A DNA stretch of 25,755 bases, taken from assembly GCA_020059765.1 (NCBI GenBank), contig JAGVBM010000118.1, positions 1 to 25,755 on the forward strand, written 5' to 3'. Positions 14,092-21,496 of this stretch are shown here, one piece after another; position 1 is the stretch's first letter; every line of letters starts with the position of its first letter. The translations under genes were made by a program, and so were the position numbers. The stretch is from Bacillota bacterium. GTDB taxonomy: Bacteria > Bacillota > Bacilli > Tumebacillales > Effusibacillaceae. Below the pieces are notes generated by a model. It saw only the letters and a program-made list of their open reading frames with translations. It had not been told where the DNA came from and did not search any database.

Positions 14092-14119
14092 TATCGTATG
14101 CAAAAAAAAGGGCGCGCGT
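14092..14119 (-). promoter_or_regulatory. Candidate sigma-K (late mother-cell) promoter of comA
   Basis: The minus strand reads CATACGATA at 14100-14092, an exact match to the sigma-K -10 pattern CATAnnnTA. AC lies 17 bases upstream (14119-14118), as expected for the short sigma-K -35. The spacer coincides with the T-tract and stem of the MFS terminator. It agrees with late-sporulation sulfolactate synthesis but rests on a short motif. Confidence 0.4.
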
Positions 14120-14130
14120 GTTACGCCCTT
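14101..14130 (-). terminator. Terminator of the MFS transporter gene
   Basis: On the minus strand a 7-bp stem AAGGGCG/CGCCCTT (14130-14124 with 14114-14108) runs into eight T's. Its 5' arm overlaps the last codons and stop of the MFS gene, so it separates that gene from comA. Confidence 0.8.
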
Positions 14131-15413
14131 GATTTTTTCTTCGCCGCAATTCGGCGCATGAATTCGAAGTATGGACTGCCTGGAGTAAGGGGAGACAGGG
14201 GTGGCGGAGAGGATACACGGATCAGAAACATGGAGAGGACTGCGGACAAAGCAGCCAAACTGGCAACAGAAAGAAACATCAACATGCGGGACAGTTCCAT
14301 CAACCATGTGAAAACCGGCGGACCGACAGCCACTCCTAAAAATCTTACGGAACCATATAAAGACGTTACGATGCCCCGTTCTTCCCGGCTGACGGCCGAG
14401 GTAATCAACATGTTCAGGCATGGCAGCACCAGACCGGTACCAATTCCCGTTACAAAAAGCAGAAACAGCAGCAAATACGTGTTTTTGATGAAGGAAGCAA
14501 GTGCCAGCGGGGTGCCTATCAGCAACATTCCAATTATGATCAGCGTTTTCATCAATTTTTTTTGTTTTTTGATTTTAATTCCCGTAATGTAGGAAACGGT
14601 TGACATGGCCAACAAGGGAATTGCCAGTATGCCGCCTTTTAACAAGCCGTCAATCTGGTACCTGTCTTCCAGAATTTGCGACAGGTAAAACAATACCCCA
14701 AACAAAATAAAGAGAGCGCTCGCTCCTGCCAGATAGGAAGTCAACAACCATTTCCATTCCCGCCGAAAAATCGTCCGCAAGGAATGCAAATACTCTTTTA
14801 CTTTTTGCGGTTCTTTTGTTTGTTTTGGTTCCTTGATAAAAAACCAAATGGCCAAGGCGGCCGGCACACATAAGGCGGGAAATGCAAAAAAAGCGGCATA
14901 CCAGATAATCATCGCAATCAGAACGCCCAAAACTGGACTGAGTACTTTGCCCAAACCGTTTGACGCTTCAATCAAACCCAATGCTTTACTTCGTGCACCG
15001 CCCTGAAAAATATCCCCGGCCAAAGCCATTGCAATCGGGGCTGTACCGGCAGCTCCCAAGCCTTGCAATACCCTCCCGATCATAATCATCAGGAACGGCT
15101 TGCTAAGGAACATGGCCGCGAAACCTGCTACCAATCCGCCAATGGCATACAGCAGCAATGCGGGAATGATGACAATTTTGCGTCCATACCGATCCGATAA
15201 AAAGCCTGCAAGCGGAATAATGATTCCGGCAGGAACGGAAAACAGTGTGATCATCAAGCTGGCCTGAAATTTTGAAATGTGCAGTTGGTTTTGCATAGTC
15301 GGCAGAATCGGAATCAGCATCGAGTTGCCGAGTACCATGATCAGCGGTACACTGCCGAGGGCAATTAAGGGCAGCAACGAAACGTTAGAACTGCCAGACG
15401 CCTTGTGAGCCAT
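14121..15413 (-). CDS. MFS transporter, 12-TM (YitG-like)
   Basis: This 430-residue major facilitator superfamily permease has twelve predicted membrane helices. Motif A is GFLSDRYGRK at about residues 70-79, between helices 2 and 3, a GRVLQGLGAAG segment lies in helix 4, and the C-terminal tail is basic (KKKSRA). Such permeases are proton antiporters, often for drugs or small organic molecules; the substrate is unknown. The neighbouring comA, and the yitD/yitG association I recall in Bacillus subtilis, suggest export of sulfolactate or a related sulfonate, but this is inference. ATG 15413 has AAAGGA nine bases upstream. A palindrome lies about 40 bases upstream of the start. Confidence 0.88.
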   Translation of the reverse strand: MAHKASGSSNVSLLPLIALGSVPLIMVLGNSMLIPILPTMQNQLHISKFQASLMITLFSVPAGIIIPLAGFLSDRYGRKIVIIPALLLYAIGGLVAGFAAMFLSKPFLMIMIGRVLQGLGAAGTAPIAMALAGDIFQGGARSKALGLIEASNGLGKVLSPVLGVLIAMIIWYAAFFAFPALCVPAALAIWFFIKEPKQTKEPQKVKEYLHSLRTIFRREWKWLLTSYLAGASALFILFGVLFYLSQILEDRYQIDGLLKGGILAIPLLAMSTVSYITGIKIKKQKKLMKTLIIIGMLLIGTPLALASFIKNTYLLLFLLFVTGIGTGLVLPCLNMLITSAVSREERGIVTSLYGSVRFLGVAVGPPVFTWLMELSRMLMFLSVASLAALSAVLSMFLIRVSSPPPLSPLTPGSPYFEFMRRIAAKKKSRA

Positions 15414-15448
15414 TCCATTCAGTCCTTTCTTCGTTGTTAAAATAGTGT

Positions 15449-15469
15449 TTCCTGCATGGACAACAGGAA
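15449..15469. promoter_or_regulatory. Inverted repeat upstream of the MFS gene, possible operator
   Basis: TTCCTG (15449-15454) and CAGGAA (15464-15469) form a perfect 6-bp inverted repeat with a nine-base centre, 36 bases upstream of the MFS start. A regulator of the TetR or MarR type could bind such a site, but no regulator gene is adjacent. Confidence 0.25.
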
Positions 15470-15563
15470 TGCTGACAGTTATTAGCAGGATTTGCTACGA
15501 GATATCGACAAGCGAAAAAGAGATGATAAAAAGAGAAAACTGATGAAGAGAGGATGATGCGTA

Positions 15564-15743
15564 GTGAAAAAACAGAAGGATCTCCAAACAAAAACTTTAG
15601 TCAAAGTCGACAATCCGGATGATCTGGAGAGTGTGGTTTCACCCCGTACGCAAGGGGACCCTGATTCACTGGTGGTACAAGACAACCCGGATGACACCAC
15701 AAAAGACATGCTTTCTAATTCAAGCGAGTCAAGGTATACTTAA
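15564..15743 (+). CDS. Small acidic protein of unknown function (59 aa)
   Basis: A GTG-initiated frame of 59 codons begins MKKQKDLQTK and ends in TAA just before gdh. GAGAGG at 15548-15553 lies ten bases upstream of the GTG. The protein has no cysteine or hydrophobic segment and is acidic after its basic N-terminus. It contains an internal near-repeat, VDNPDD near residues 15-20 and VQDNPDD near 38-44. It ends 55 bases before the glutamate dehydrogenase start, so they may be cotranscribed. I do not recognise it. A chance ORF remains possible, but the start signal and internal repeat favour a real gene. Confidence 0.55.
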   Translation: MKKQKDLQTKTLVKVDNPDDLESVVSPRTQGDPDSLVVQDNPDDTTKDMLSNSSESRYT

Positions 15744-15798
15744 TCTAGTGTGTTACTTAAAGGCATAGAGTTTGATCAGTCTCAAAGGTGGTCTTAGG

Positions 15799-17070
15799 AT
15801 GAGCAATCAAAGTAATTCCAGTCAGCATGAAGAGAATCTGAATGTGTTGACCCAGACCCAACTCGTGATTCGAGATGCGCTGACAAAATTGGGGTATGGG
15901 GACGAGATGTACGAATTGCTGAAAGAACCTTTGCGTGTATTGACCGTTCGAATTCCAGTCCGCATGGATGACGGTACAACAAAAGTGTTTACCGGGTATC
16001 GTGCACAGCACAACGATGCGGTCGGCCCCACCAAAGGAGGCATTCGATTTCATCCAAATGTAACCGAGGATGAAGTGAAAGCGCTCGCAATTTGGATGAG
16101 CCTGAAATGTGGAATTGCCCAACTGCCCTACGGTGGAGGAAAAGGCGGAATTATCTGTGACCCGCGTGAAATGTCTTTCCGTGAGTTGGAGCGTTTGAGC
16201 CGCGGCTATGTAAGAGCGATTTCCCAATTGGTGGGTCCGGCAAAAGATATTCCGGCACCTGACGTCTTTACCAATTCGCAGATCATGGCTTGGATGATGG
16301 ATGAATATTCAAGAATCCGTGAATACGATTCTCCGGGATTCATCACCGGCAAGCCAATCGTCTTGGGAGGATCGTTGGGCCGGGATTCGGCGACTGCCCG
16401 GGGAGTGACGATTGTCATTCAAGAAGCCTCAAAAGTCAAGGGCATCGACTTGAAAGATGCACGGGTGGTTATTCAGGGATTTGGCAATGCAGGGGGTTAT
16501 TTGGCCAAATTTATGCATGACGCAGGTGCCAAGGTGGTCGGCATTTCCGATGCTTATGGCGGATTGTATGATCCGGAAGGTCTGGATATTGATTACTTGT
16601 TGGATCGCCGAGACTCTTTCGGAACCGTTACCAAGTTGTTTAAGCAGACGATCAGCAATCAAGAATTGCTGGAATTGGAATGTGACATCCTGGTTCCTGC
16701 CGCGATTGAAAACCAAATTACCAGCAAAAACGCACATCAAATCAAAGCAAAGATTGTGGTCGAAGCGGCAAACGGACCGACCACACTGGAAGCAACAAAA
16801 ATCCTGACTGAACGTGGAATCCTGCTTGTTCCTGACGTATTGGGAAATGCTGGCGGCGTTATTGTATCTTATTTTGAGTGGGTGCAAAACAACGAAGGGC
16901 TGTATTGGTCTGAAGAAGAAGTGGACCGCCGATTGAAAGAGATTTTAATCAAAGCATTCCACACCGTAAACGATACGGCACAAGTTCGTAAAATCGACAT
17001 GCGACTGGCCGCTTACATGGTTGGAGTTCGCCGGATGGCGGAAGCAGTTCAACTGCGCGGTTGGATCTAA
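15799..17070 (+). CDS. gudB: Glutamate dehydrogenase (RocG/GudB type)
   Basis: This 423-residue enzyme matches the length of Bacillus RocG/GudB. It oxidatively deaminates glutamate to 2-oxoglutarate and ammonia, probably with NAD. The substrate-binding lysines lie in GPTKGGIRFHP (K79) and at K103. The catalytic lysine is K115 in PYGGGKGGI, and D155 lies in DIPAPDV. The Rossmann domain has VVIQGFGNAGGYLA. The frame is open from a TTG at 15772, but ATG 15799 has AAAGGTGG upstream and gives the usual N-terminus. It is convergent with an asparaginase gene, and gdh-prsW-sleB proximity matches Bacillus order. The three-residue tandem duplication known to inactivate GudB in the B. subtilis 168 strain was not evident. 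Choice between gudB and rocG is by synteny only. Confidence 0.95.
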   Translation: MSNQSNSSQHEENLNVLTQTQLVIRDALTKLGYGDEMYELLKEPLRVLTVRIPVRMDDGTTKVFTGYRAQHNDAVGPTKGGIRFHPNVTEDEVKALAIWMSLKCGIAQLPYGGGKGGIICDPREMSFRELERLSRGYVRAISQLVGPAKDIPAPDVFTNSQIMAWMMDEYSRIREYDSPGFITGKPIVLGGSLGRDSATARGVTIVIQEASKVKGIDLKDARVVIQGFGNAGGYLAKFMHDAGAKVVGISDAYGGLYDPEGLDIDYLLDRRDSFGTVTKLFKQTISNQELLELECDILVPAAIENQITSKNAHQIKAKIVVEAANGPTTLEATKILTERGILLVPDVLGNAGGVIVSYFEWVQNNEGLYWSEEEVDRRLKEILIKAFHTVNDTAQVRKIDMRLAAYMVGVRRMAEAVQLRGWI

Positions 17071-17086
17071 AATAAAAATGAGCAAG

Positions 17087-17118
17087 GCAAAGCCCGGCAC
17101 TCAAGTGTCGGGCTTTGC
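17087..17118. terminator. Hairpin between convergent gdh and asparaginase genes
   Basis: A 14-bp stem (17087-17100 with 17105-17118, one G-U pair) and a TCAA loop form a very stable hairpin 16 bases after the gdh stop. There is no immediate T-tract on the plus strand. On the minus strand a T-rich run begins about ten bases past the stem. It could serve both genes. Confidence 0.6.
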
Positions 17119-17171
17119 TCGTACTATGCAGGGCATACTGTGTGACAGGGAATTGCCCGAACGGAGATGAG

Positions 17172-18143
17172 TCAGTCTTCAAATGCGTTTCTGATGAAGG
17201 CAAGATCATGGGTATAGGACAGAAGCACCATCAATTTAATTCGTGCTTTCTGGCCGTTCAATCCATTGGAAAAAATAGCGCCGATTTCGCGAAGATGTTT
17301 TCCGCCGCCTTCGTATCCGTACACATCTTGCACCAATCCATTGAAACAACGAGAAACAAGCACAACGGTCACGCCTGCCTCAATCGCTTTCCGGATACCG
17401 GGTACGACTTCGGGAGGTACGTTTCCTTGCCCCAGCGCTTCAATCACCAAACCTTTAAGGCCGTCGGCCACCATGTGGTCAATCAAACGGCTGTCCATGC
17501 CCATGGCCATTTTCAACAATCCCACGGAACAGTCAATTGCATCGATCGGAAAATGTGCGTGCTCCAGCGGCATTTGTCGAAAATGAATGGATCGTTTATC
17601 AATGCTGCCGATCGGTCCGACAGATGGAGATTGGAACGTCGCGATATTGCTGGTATGGGTTTTTGTGACGAAACGGGCGGAGTGAATTTCGTCGTTGAAG
17701 ACGACGAGTACGCCTTTGCCGACAGCTTCCTCACTGGCTGCGGTACGAATGGAATTTAACAGGTTGATTGGACCGTCTGCCCCCAACTCGTTGGAAGACC
17801 GCATCGCACCTGTCACGATGACCGGTTTTCCAGGCGGCAGTTGCAGATCGAGGAAAAATGCGGTCTCTTCCAATGTATCGGTACCGTGGGTAATGACAAG
17901 GCCGCTGATTCGCTCGTCAGCCAAACGGGAACGGACAATTATCGCCAATTGCTCAAGATGTCGGCATGAAATATGCGGGCTGGGCAAATTGAATATTTCT
18001 TCCATTTCCACATCCGCATATTGGGATAAAGAGGGCAAATAAGAACTTAACAAGTTTTTCGAAACCGGCTGCACAGTTCCTGTCGACAGATCTTCATTCA
18101 TGGCAATTGTGCCGCCGGTGGTAAGTACCAACACCTTTTTCAT
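17172..18143 (-). CDS. ansA: L-asparaginase
   Basis: This 323-residue enzyme hydrolyses asparagine to aspartate and ammonia. Both active-site threonine motifs are present: LTTGGTIAM (nucleophile T12) and ITHGTDTLEET (T88, D89). The VTKTHTSNIATF segment carries the conserved lysine. The frame is open to 18188, but ATG 18143 has GGGGAGG nine bases upstream and gives a proper N-terminus without a signal peptide, so the enzyme is likely cytoplasmic. A good promoter precedes it. It faces glutamate dehydrogenase tail to tail, a pairing that suits use of amino acids as nitrogen and carbon source. AnsA-type versus AnsZ-type cannot be separated with certainty. Confidence 0.93.
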   Translation of the reverse strand: MKKVLVLTTGGTIAMNEDLSTGTVQPVSKNLLSSYLPSLSQYADVEMEEIFNLPSPHISCRHLEQLAIIVRSRLADERISGLVITHGTDTLEETAFFLDLQLPPGKPVIVTGAMRSSNELGADGPINLLNSIRTAASEEAVGKGVLVVFNDEIHSARFVTKTHTSNIATFQSPSVGPIGSIDKRSIHFRQMPLEHAHFPIDAIDCSVGLLKMAMGMDSRLIDHMVADGLKGLVIEALGQGNVPPEVVPGIRKAIEAGVTVVLVSRCFNGLVQDVYGYEGGGKHLREIGAIFSNGLNGQKARIKLMVLLSYTHDLAFIRNAFED

Positions 18144-18171
18144 TGCAGTAGCCTCCCCGCTTCCAAGAAAT

Positions 18172-18202
18172 ATTATAGCAGATCGCATTGGAGAGAAATC
18201 AA
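18172..18202 (-). promoter_or_regulatory. Extended -10 promoter of the asparaginase gene
   Basis: The minus strand has a perfect TATAAT (18177-18172) preceded by TGC. TTGATT (18202-18197) lies 19 bases upstream; the spacer is long but compensated by the extended -10. The leader would be about 25 bases. Confidence 0.65.
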
Positions 18203-18272
18203 AATTGTTATCCTATTTTGCAGGAATAAATGGCCTTTTCACGAATGTTGATAATAGATTGGAGGGAGTTTC

Positions 18273-18935
18273 TTGATTCTGTTGTTGTTCTCGATGGCCG
18301 TGGCTCCTGCTGTTGTCCTCCTGTCATACTTTTACATTCGTGATCTTTATGAATCAGAACCGCTTCGCGTCGTTCTCTTTTCATTTTTTCTTGGCATGCT
18401 GTCCGTATTTCCCGTTTTGTGGCTGCAAACATCGGCAGGACAGTGGGTGGCTCATCCGATCGCACATGTGGTGTTGGTAGCAGCCGGCGTAGAGGAAGTG
18501 GTGAAATTCTTGATTTTGCTCGGATTTATGCAGCATAGTCCTGACGTTAACGAAATCTATGACGGCATCCTGTATGCGGCAGCCATTTCCCTCGGATTTG
18601 CCACTGTAGAAAATATCGCCTCCGTCATTCCCGGCAGTTTCGAGACGGCTGCAATTCGTGCGTTTTTGCCCGTACCGGGCCATGCGCTGTTTGGTGTGAT
18701 CATGGGGTACTACGCGGCACGCGCCAAATTTGAGCGAGGCCGGAGCAAAACCGTCACATGGGCCAAGGCATTGCTCTACGCTTGGTTGCTGCATGCCGCA
18801 TACGATCTGATTTTAGCAAGCCATCATTATATTTGGGGAATCGGAATTTTGCCTTTTATGGCAGGATTATGGGTGATCGGTCTGCGCAAGATGCGAACTG
18901 CCCAAGAACGATCTCCGTTTAAGCCGAAATATTGA
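18273..18935 (+). CDS. prsW: Intramembrane protease PrsW
   Basis: This 220-residue multi-spanning membrane protease of the glutamic/abortive-infection superfamily in Bacillus makes the first cut in the anti-sigma factor RsiW, releasing sigma-W under envelope stress. The conserved residues are present: E74-E75 in GVEEVVKF, E113 in FATVEN, H137 in PGHALFGV, and H174 with D178 in LLHAAYDL. These match the essential EE and His of the B. subtilis protein. The start is TTG 18273, with GGAGGG seven bases upstream. No sigW or rsiW gene is in the window. It precedes sleB as in Bacillus, with one small extra gene between. Confidence 0.93.
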   Translation: MILLLFSMAVAPAVVLLSYFYIRDLYESEPLRVVLFSFFLGMLSVFPVLWLQTSAGQWVAHPIAHVVLVAAGVEEVVKFLILLGFMQHSPDVNEIYDGILYAAAISLGFATVENIASVIPGSFETAAIRAFLPVPGHALFGVIMGYYAARAKFERGRSKTVTWAKALLYAWLLHAAYDLILASHHYIWGIGILPFMAGLWVIGLRKMRTAQERSPFKPKY

Positions 18936-19006
18936 CAATTCAGGTATGAATTCCAAATATGGCGGTCGATAATGAGCCTATGGAGTTTGATGAAAGGGGA
19001 CATCCT

Positions 19007-19210
19007 ATGCGAGAGGTTGTTGGTTCAACATTGCAGGGAGATGATGCCGCTATAGGAAACAATCGGGTAAAAGTGCATATTCGCTGCACCCAATGCGGAG
19101 AAAGTTTCATTCTGCGTGGTTCGCAAGGCCACAAAGGACAAGTGGAAACAGGCTTCAAACGCTGTTTGTGCGACAACGAGAAAGACTTCAAGATCGAAAC
19201 TCTTCGCTGA
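19007..19210 (+). CDS. Small Cys-rich (zinc-ribbon-like) protein, unknown function
   Basis: This 67-residue protein has paired cysteines C27-x-x-C30 (RCTQCG) and C53-x-C55 (RCLCD), a spacing that could bind one zinc ion. The frame is open from ATG 18959, but that codon has no ribosome binding site. ATG 19007 has AAAGGGG seven bases upstream and is preferred. A TTGACA at 18932-18937 may be the -35 of a promoter, although the -10 is weak. A strong terminator follows directly, so this looks like a separate small transcript between prsW and sleB. No named family is recognised. Confidence 0.65.
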   Translation: MREVVGSTLQGDDAAIGNNRVKVHIRCTQCGESFILRGSQGHKGQVETGFKRCLCDNEKDFKIETLR

Positions 19211-19222
19211 TTTCATCTCTGA

Positions 19223-19251
19223 CAGGAGCCAAAAGCTCCTGCTTTTTTTTT
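19223..19251 (+). terminator. Strong terminator after the small Cys-rich gene
   Basis: A perfect 7-bp stem CAGGAGC/GCTCCTG (19223-19229, 19235-19241) with a 5-base loop is followed by a run of nine T's. Confidence 0.92.
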
Positions 19252-19265
19252 CCATCCAAATTTGG

Positions 19266-19295
19266 GCATAAACTGCCGCTGCCTTCCTCAAAATA
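19266..19295 (+). promoter_or_regulatory. Candidate sigma-G (forespore) promoter of sleB
   Basis: GCATA at 19266-19270 fits the sigma-G -35 box. After 18 bases, CAAAATA (19289-19295) matches the -10 pattern CATnnTA except at one position. It lies between the upstream terminator and the sleB ribosome binding site, and sleB is forespore-expressed in Bacillus. Confidence 0.4.
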
Positions 19296-19328
19296 CAATT
19301 GATACATTCTCCGTAGGAGGGGGCACAC

Positions 19329-20090
19329 ATGAGGGTAAGATGGAGTTTAATGGCAGCGGGATTATCGTTACTGATGGCCTTTGCAACTTTGCATGCAAAT
19401 CCGACCACATTTGAAAAGCATGCAGCGCCGACCTTTACCAGCAGAATCCTCGTGAAAGGCAGCACGGGCATTGATGTTCGGGAACTGCAGGGTCGACTGC
19501 AATTAATCGGTTTTTACAAAGGGAAAATTGACGGGATTTTTGGGTGGCGCACTTATTGGGCGGTCCGCAACTTTCAGTATAAATTCGGACTGCGAGTTGA
19601 CGGGAAAGTAGGAGTCAAAACCCGAGAAAAACTGGTTCGCGCCACGAGAAACTACAATCCGTGGAAGTCGGGAGGCACTTCCGGCGGGAAAGCCAACCCG
19701 ACCCCGGCCCCAGTGGTTCATTCGTCCAGTCGACTTTCCGCAAATGATCTCAAGCTGCTGGCCAATGCTGTATACGGAGAATCAAGGGGTGAACCTTACA
19801 TTGGTCAAGTGGCCGTCGCAGGTGTCATTTTTAATCGTTTGGAACATTCCCAGTTTCCGAATTCCATTTCGGGCATCATTTTTCAGCCGGGTGCGTTTAC
19901 AGCCGTCGCCGATGGACAAATCTGGCTGACTCCGAATGAGACAGCCAAGAAAGCGGTGCGGGACGCGCTGAACGGATGGGATCCTTCCGGTGGGGCGATC
20001 TATTATTTTAATCCGGAAACAGCGACTTCCAAGTGGATTTGGTCACGTCCCCAAATCAAAAAGATCGGGAAACATATTTTCTGTCGTTAA
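19329..20090 (+). CDS. sleB: Spore cortex-lytic enzyme SleB
   Basis: SleB is a lytic transglycosylase, exported into the spore integument, that degrades muramic-delta-lactam cortex peptidoglycan at germination. The 253-residue precursor has a signal peptide (about 1-23, hydrophobic AAGLSLLMAFATLHA) and a peptidoglycan-binding domain (about 40-103, with GSTGIDVRELQGRLQLIGFY). A Ser/Gly/Pro linker follows, then the SleB catalytic domain (about 137-253) with catalytic glutamate E151 in AVYGESRGE and IFNRL. ATG 19329 has AGGAGGGGG just upstream. ypeB, needed for its stability and localisation, follows after 27 bases. B. subtilis SleB is about 305 residues; the shorter linker explains the difference. 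Confidence 0.95.
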   Translation: MRVRWSLMAAGLSLLMAFATLHANPTTFEKHAAPTFTSRILVKGSTGIDVRELQGRLQLIGFYKGKIDGIFGWRTYWAVRNFQYKFGLRVDGKVGVKTREKLVRATRNYNPWKSGGTSGGKANPTPAPVVHSSSRLSANDLKLLANAVYGESRGEPYIGQVAVAGVIFNRLEHSQFPNSISGIIFQPGAFTAVADGQIWLTPNETAKKAVRDALNGWDPSGGAIYYFNPETATSKWIWSRPQIKKIGKHIFCR

Positions 20091-20117
20091 GCAGCGTAAC
20101 GTTCGAGGAGGATGATT

Positions 20118-21440
20118 ATGATTAAAAGAATTTTGACGATCGTGGCGGTTGTCGCGCTTGTGGTCACCGGGTTTTGGGGATACAGGGAGCACCGGCAAAA
20201 GCAAGCGCTCCTGTTAAAAGCAGAGAACCAGTATCAAAGGGCGTTTCACGATCTTTCCTCCAATATGAGTCTGTTGCAGGATGAATTGGGCAAAGCGTTG
20301 GCGGTCAATACACAACGTCAATTGACCCCTTGTCTGTCCAATGTTTGGAGAGTTTCGTATACGACACAGTCTGATGTCGGGCAGCTGCCGCTGAGTCTGA
20401 TGCCCTTTAACCGAACACAAGAGTTTTTGCGGGATATCGGTGAATTCTCTTACCGGGTGGCGATCCGGGATCAGAAAAAAGAGCCCTTGAGCAACGAGGA
20501 ATGGAAAACTCTGCAAAGTCTGTATAATGAGTCAAAAGAGATTGAGCAGGATCTGCAAGCTTTGCAAGCCGACGTATTGGATCAAAATCTGCGTTGGATG
20601 GATGCGGAACTCGCGCTCTCACAAACGCGGAAAAAGACGGATAACCAGATTGTGGACGGATTCAAAGCCATGGAGAAAAAAGTGTCCGGGTTCCCCGAAA
20701 TCCAGTCCGATACGTTAAATGCGGTCAAAACGCGCATGAAACCACATATCAACAATGTTTCCGGAACTGACGCATCTGTCGAAGAGGCAGCCAAGAAGAC
20801 AGCCGCTTTTCTGGGGAAGGCGGATACAACTGGCATCACGGTTCAGAAAAATGGCCAGGGCATGCCCTATCCAGCCTATTCGATTACCGTGCAGGAGCCT
20901 GACAATCAAAAATACTATCTGGGCATGACTGTCAAAGGCGGATATGTCACATGGCTGGTTAACGATCGGGAAGTGAAAGAGGCTGCAATGGATATGGTTG
21001 CGGGGCAGGAAAAAGGCGAACAGTGGCTGACGGCTCACGGTTACAAAGACCTGTCATTATTAAAGGCCGAACAGTACGACAACACGGGAATCTATACGTT
21101 TTCTGCCAAACAGGACGACGTGATCATCTACCCGGATACGGTCACGCTAAAAGTTGCACTGGATAACGGAACCGTGACCGGATTTAACGGACAGGATTAT
21201 CTCTTCCATCATAAGAAGCGCACTTTGCAGAAACCTGAGTTGACAGTGAAACAGGCGCGAAAATATGTGTCCCCCCACACCCAGATCCAAGAACAAAACT
21301 TGGCGTTGATCGAAAATGACTTGGGCAAAGAAGTACTGACTTACGAGTTTATCGGCACTATGGATGACGATACTTACAAAATCTATATTAACGCGCAAAA
21401 CGGGGACGAGGAAAAAGTTGAAAAACTGAAACAAATATAA
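20118..21440 (+). CDS. ypeB: Germination protein YpeB
   Basis: YpeB is the membrane-anchored partner of SleB; each stabilises the other in the dormant spore. The 440-residue protein has an N-terminal membrane helix (about 5-22, TIVAVVALVVTGFWGY), then a long helical domain. The C-terminal half contains repeated PepSY-like units (for example YLGMTVKGGYVTWLVNDREV and VTLKVALDNGTVTGFNGQDY). Two close ATGs exist at 20112 and 20118. The AGGAGG at 20106-20111 abuts the first and is six bases from the second, so 20118 is chosen. It is expected to be in an operon with sleB. Confidence 0.95.
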   Translation: MIKRILTIVAVVALVVTGFWGYREHRQKQALLLKAENQYQRAFHDLSSNMSLLQDELGKALAVNTQRQLTPCLSNVWRVSYTTQSDVGQLPLSLMPFNRTQEFLRDIGEFSYRVAIRDQKKEPLSNEEWKTLQSLYNESKEIEQDLQALQADVLDQNLRWMDAELALSQTRKKTDNQIVDGFKAMEKKVSGFPEIQSDTLNAVKTRMKPHINNVSGTDASVEEAAKKTAAFLGKADTTGITVQKNGQGMPYPAYSITVQEPDNQKYYLGMTVKGGYVTWLVNDREVKEAAMDMVAGQEKGEQWLTAHGYKDLSLLKAEQYDNTGIYTFSAKQDDVIIYPDTVTLKVALDNGTVTGFNGQDYLFHHKKRTLQKPELTVKQARKYVSPHTQIQEQNLALIENDLGKEVLTYEFIGTMDDDTYKIYINAQNGDEEKVEKLKQI

Positions 21441-21496
21441 GCGGTCGTATGAAACGACTTGAACAAGCATAGGATGGGAATAAGCGAGGTGGTACA

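Noticed and set aside
13786..14592. 268-codon plus-strand ORF
   Set aside because: It is antisense to comA and the MFS gene, both of which have clear family motifs; its composition is Ser/Arg/Pro-rich and unlike a real protein.
17115..17759. 214-codon plus-strand ORF
   Set aside because: It is antisense to the asparaginase gene with strong motifs; His/Asn/Phe-rich shadow without a ribosome binding site.
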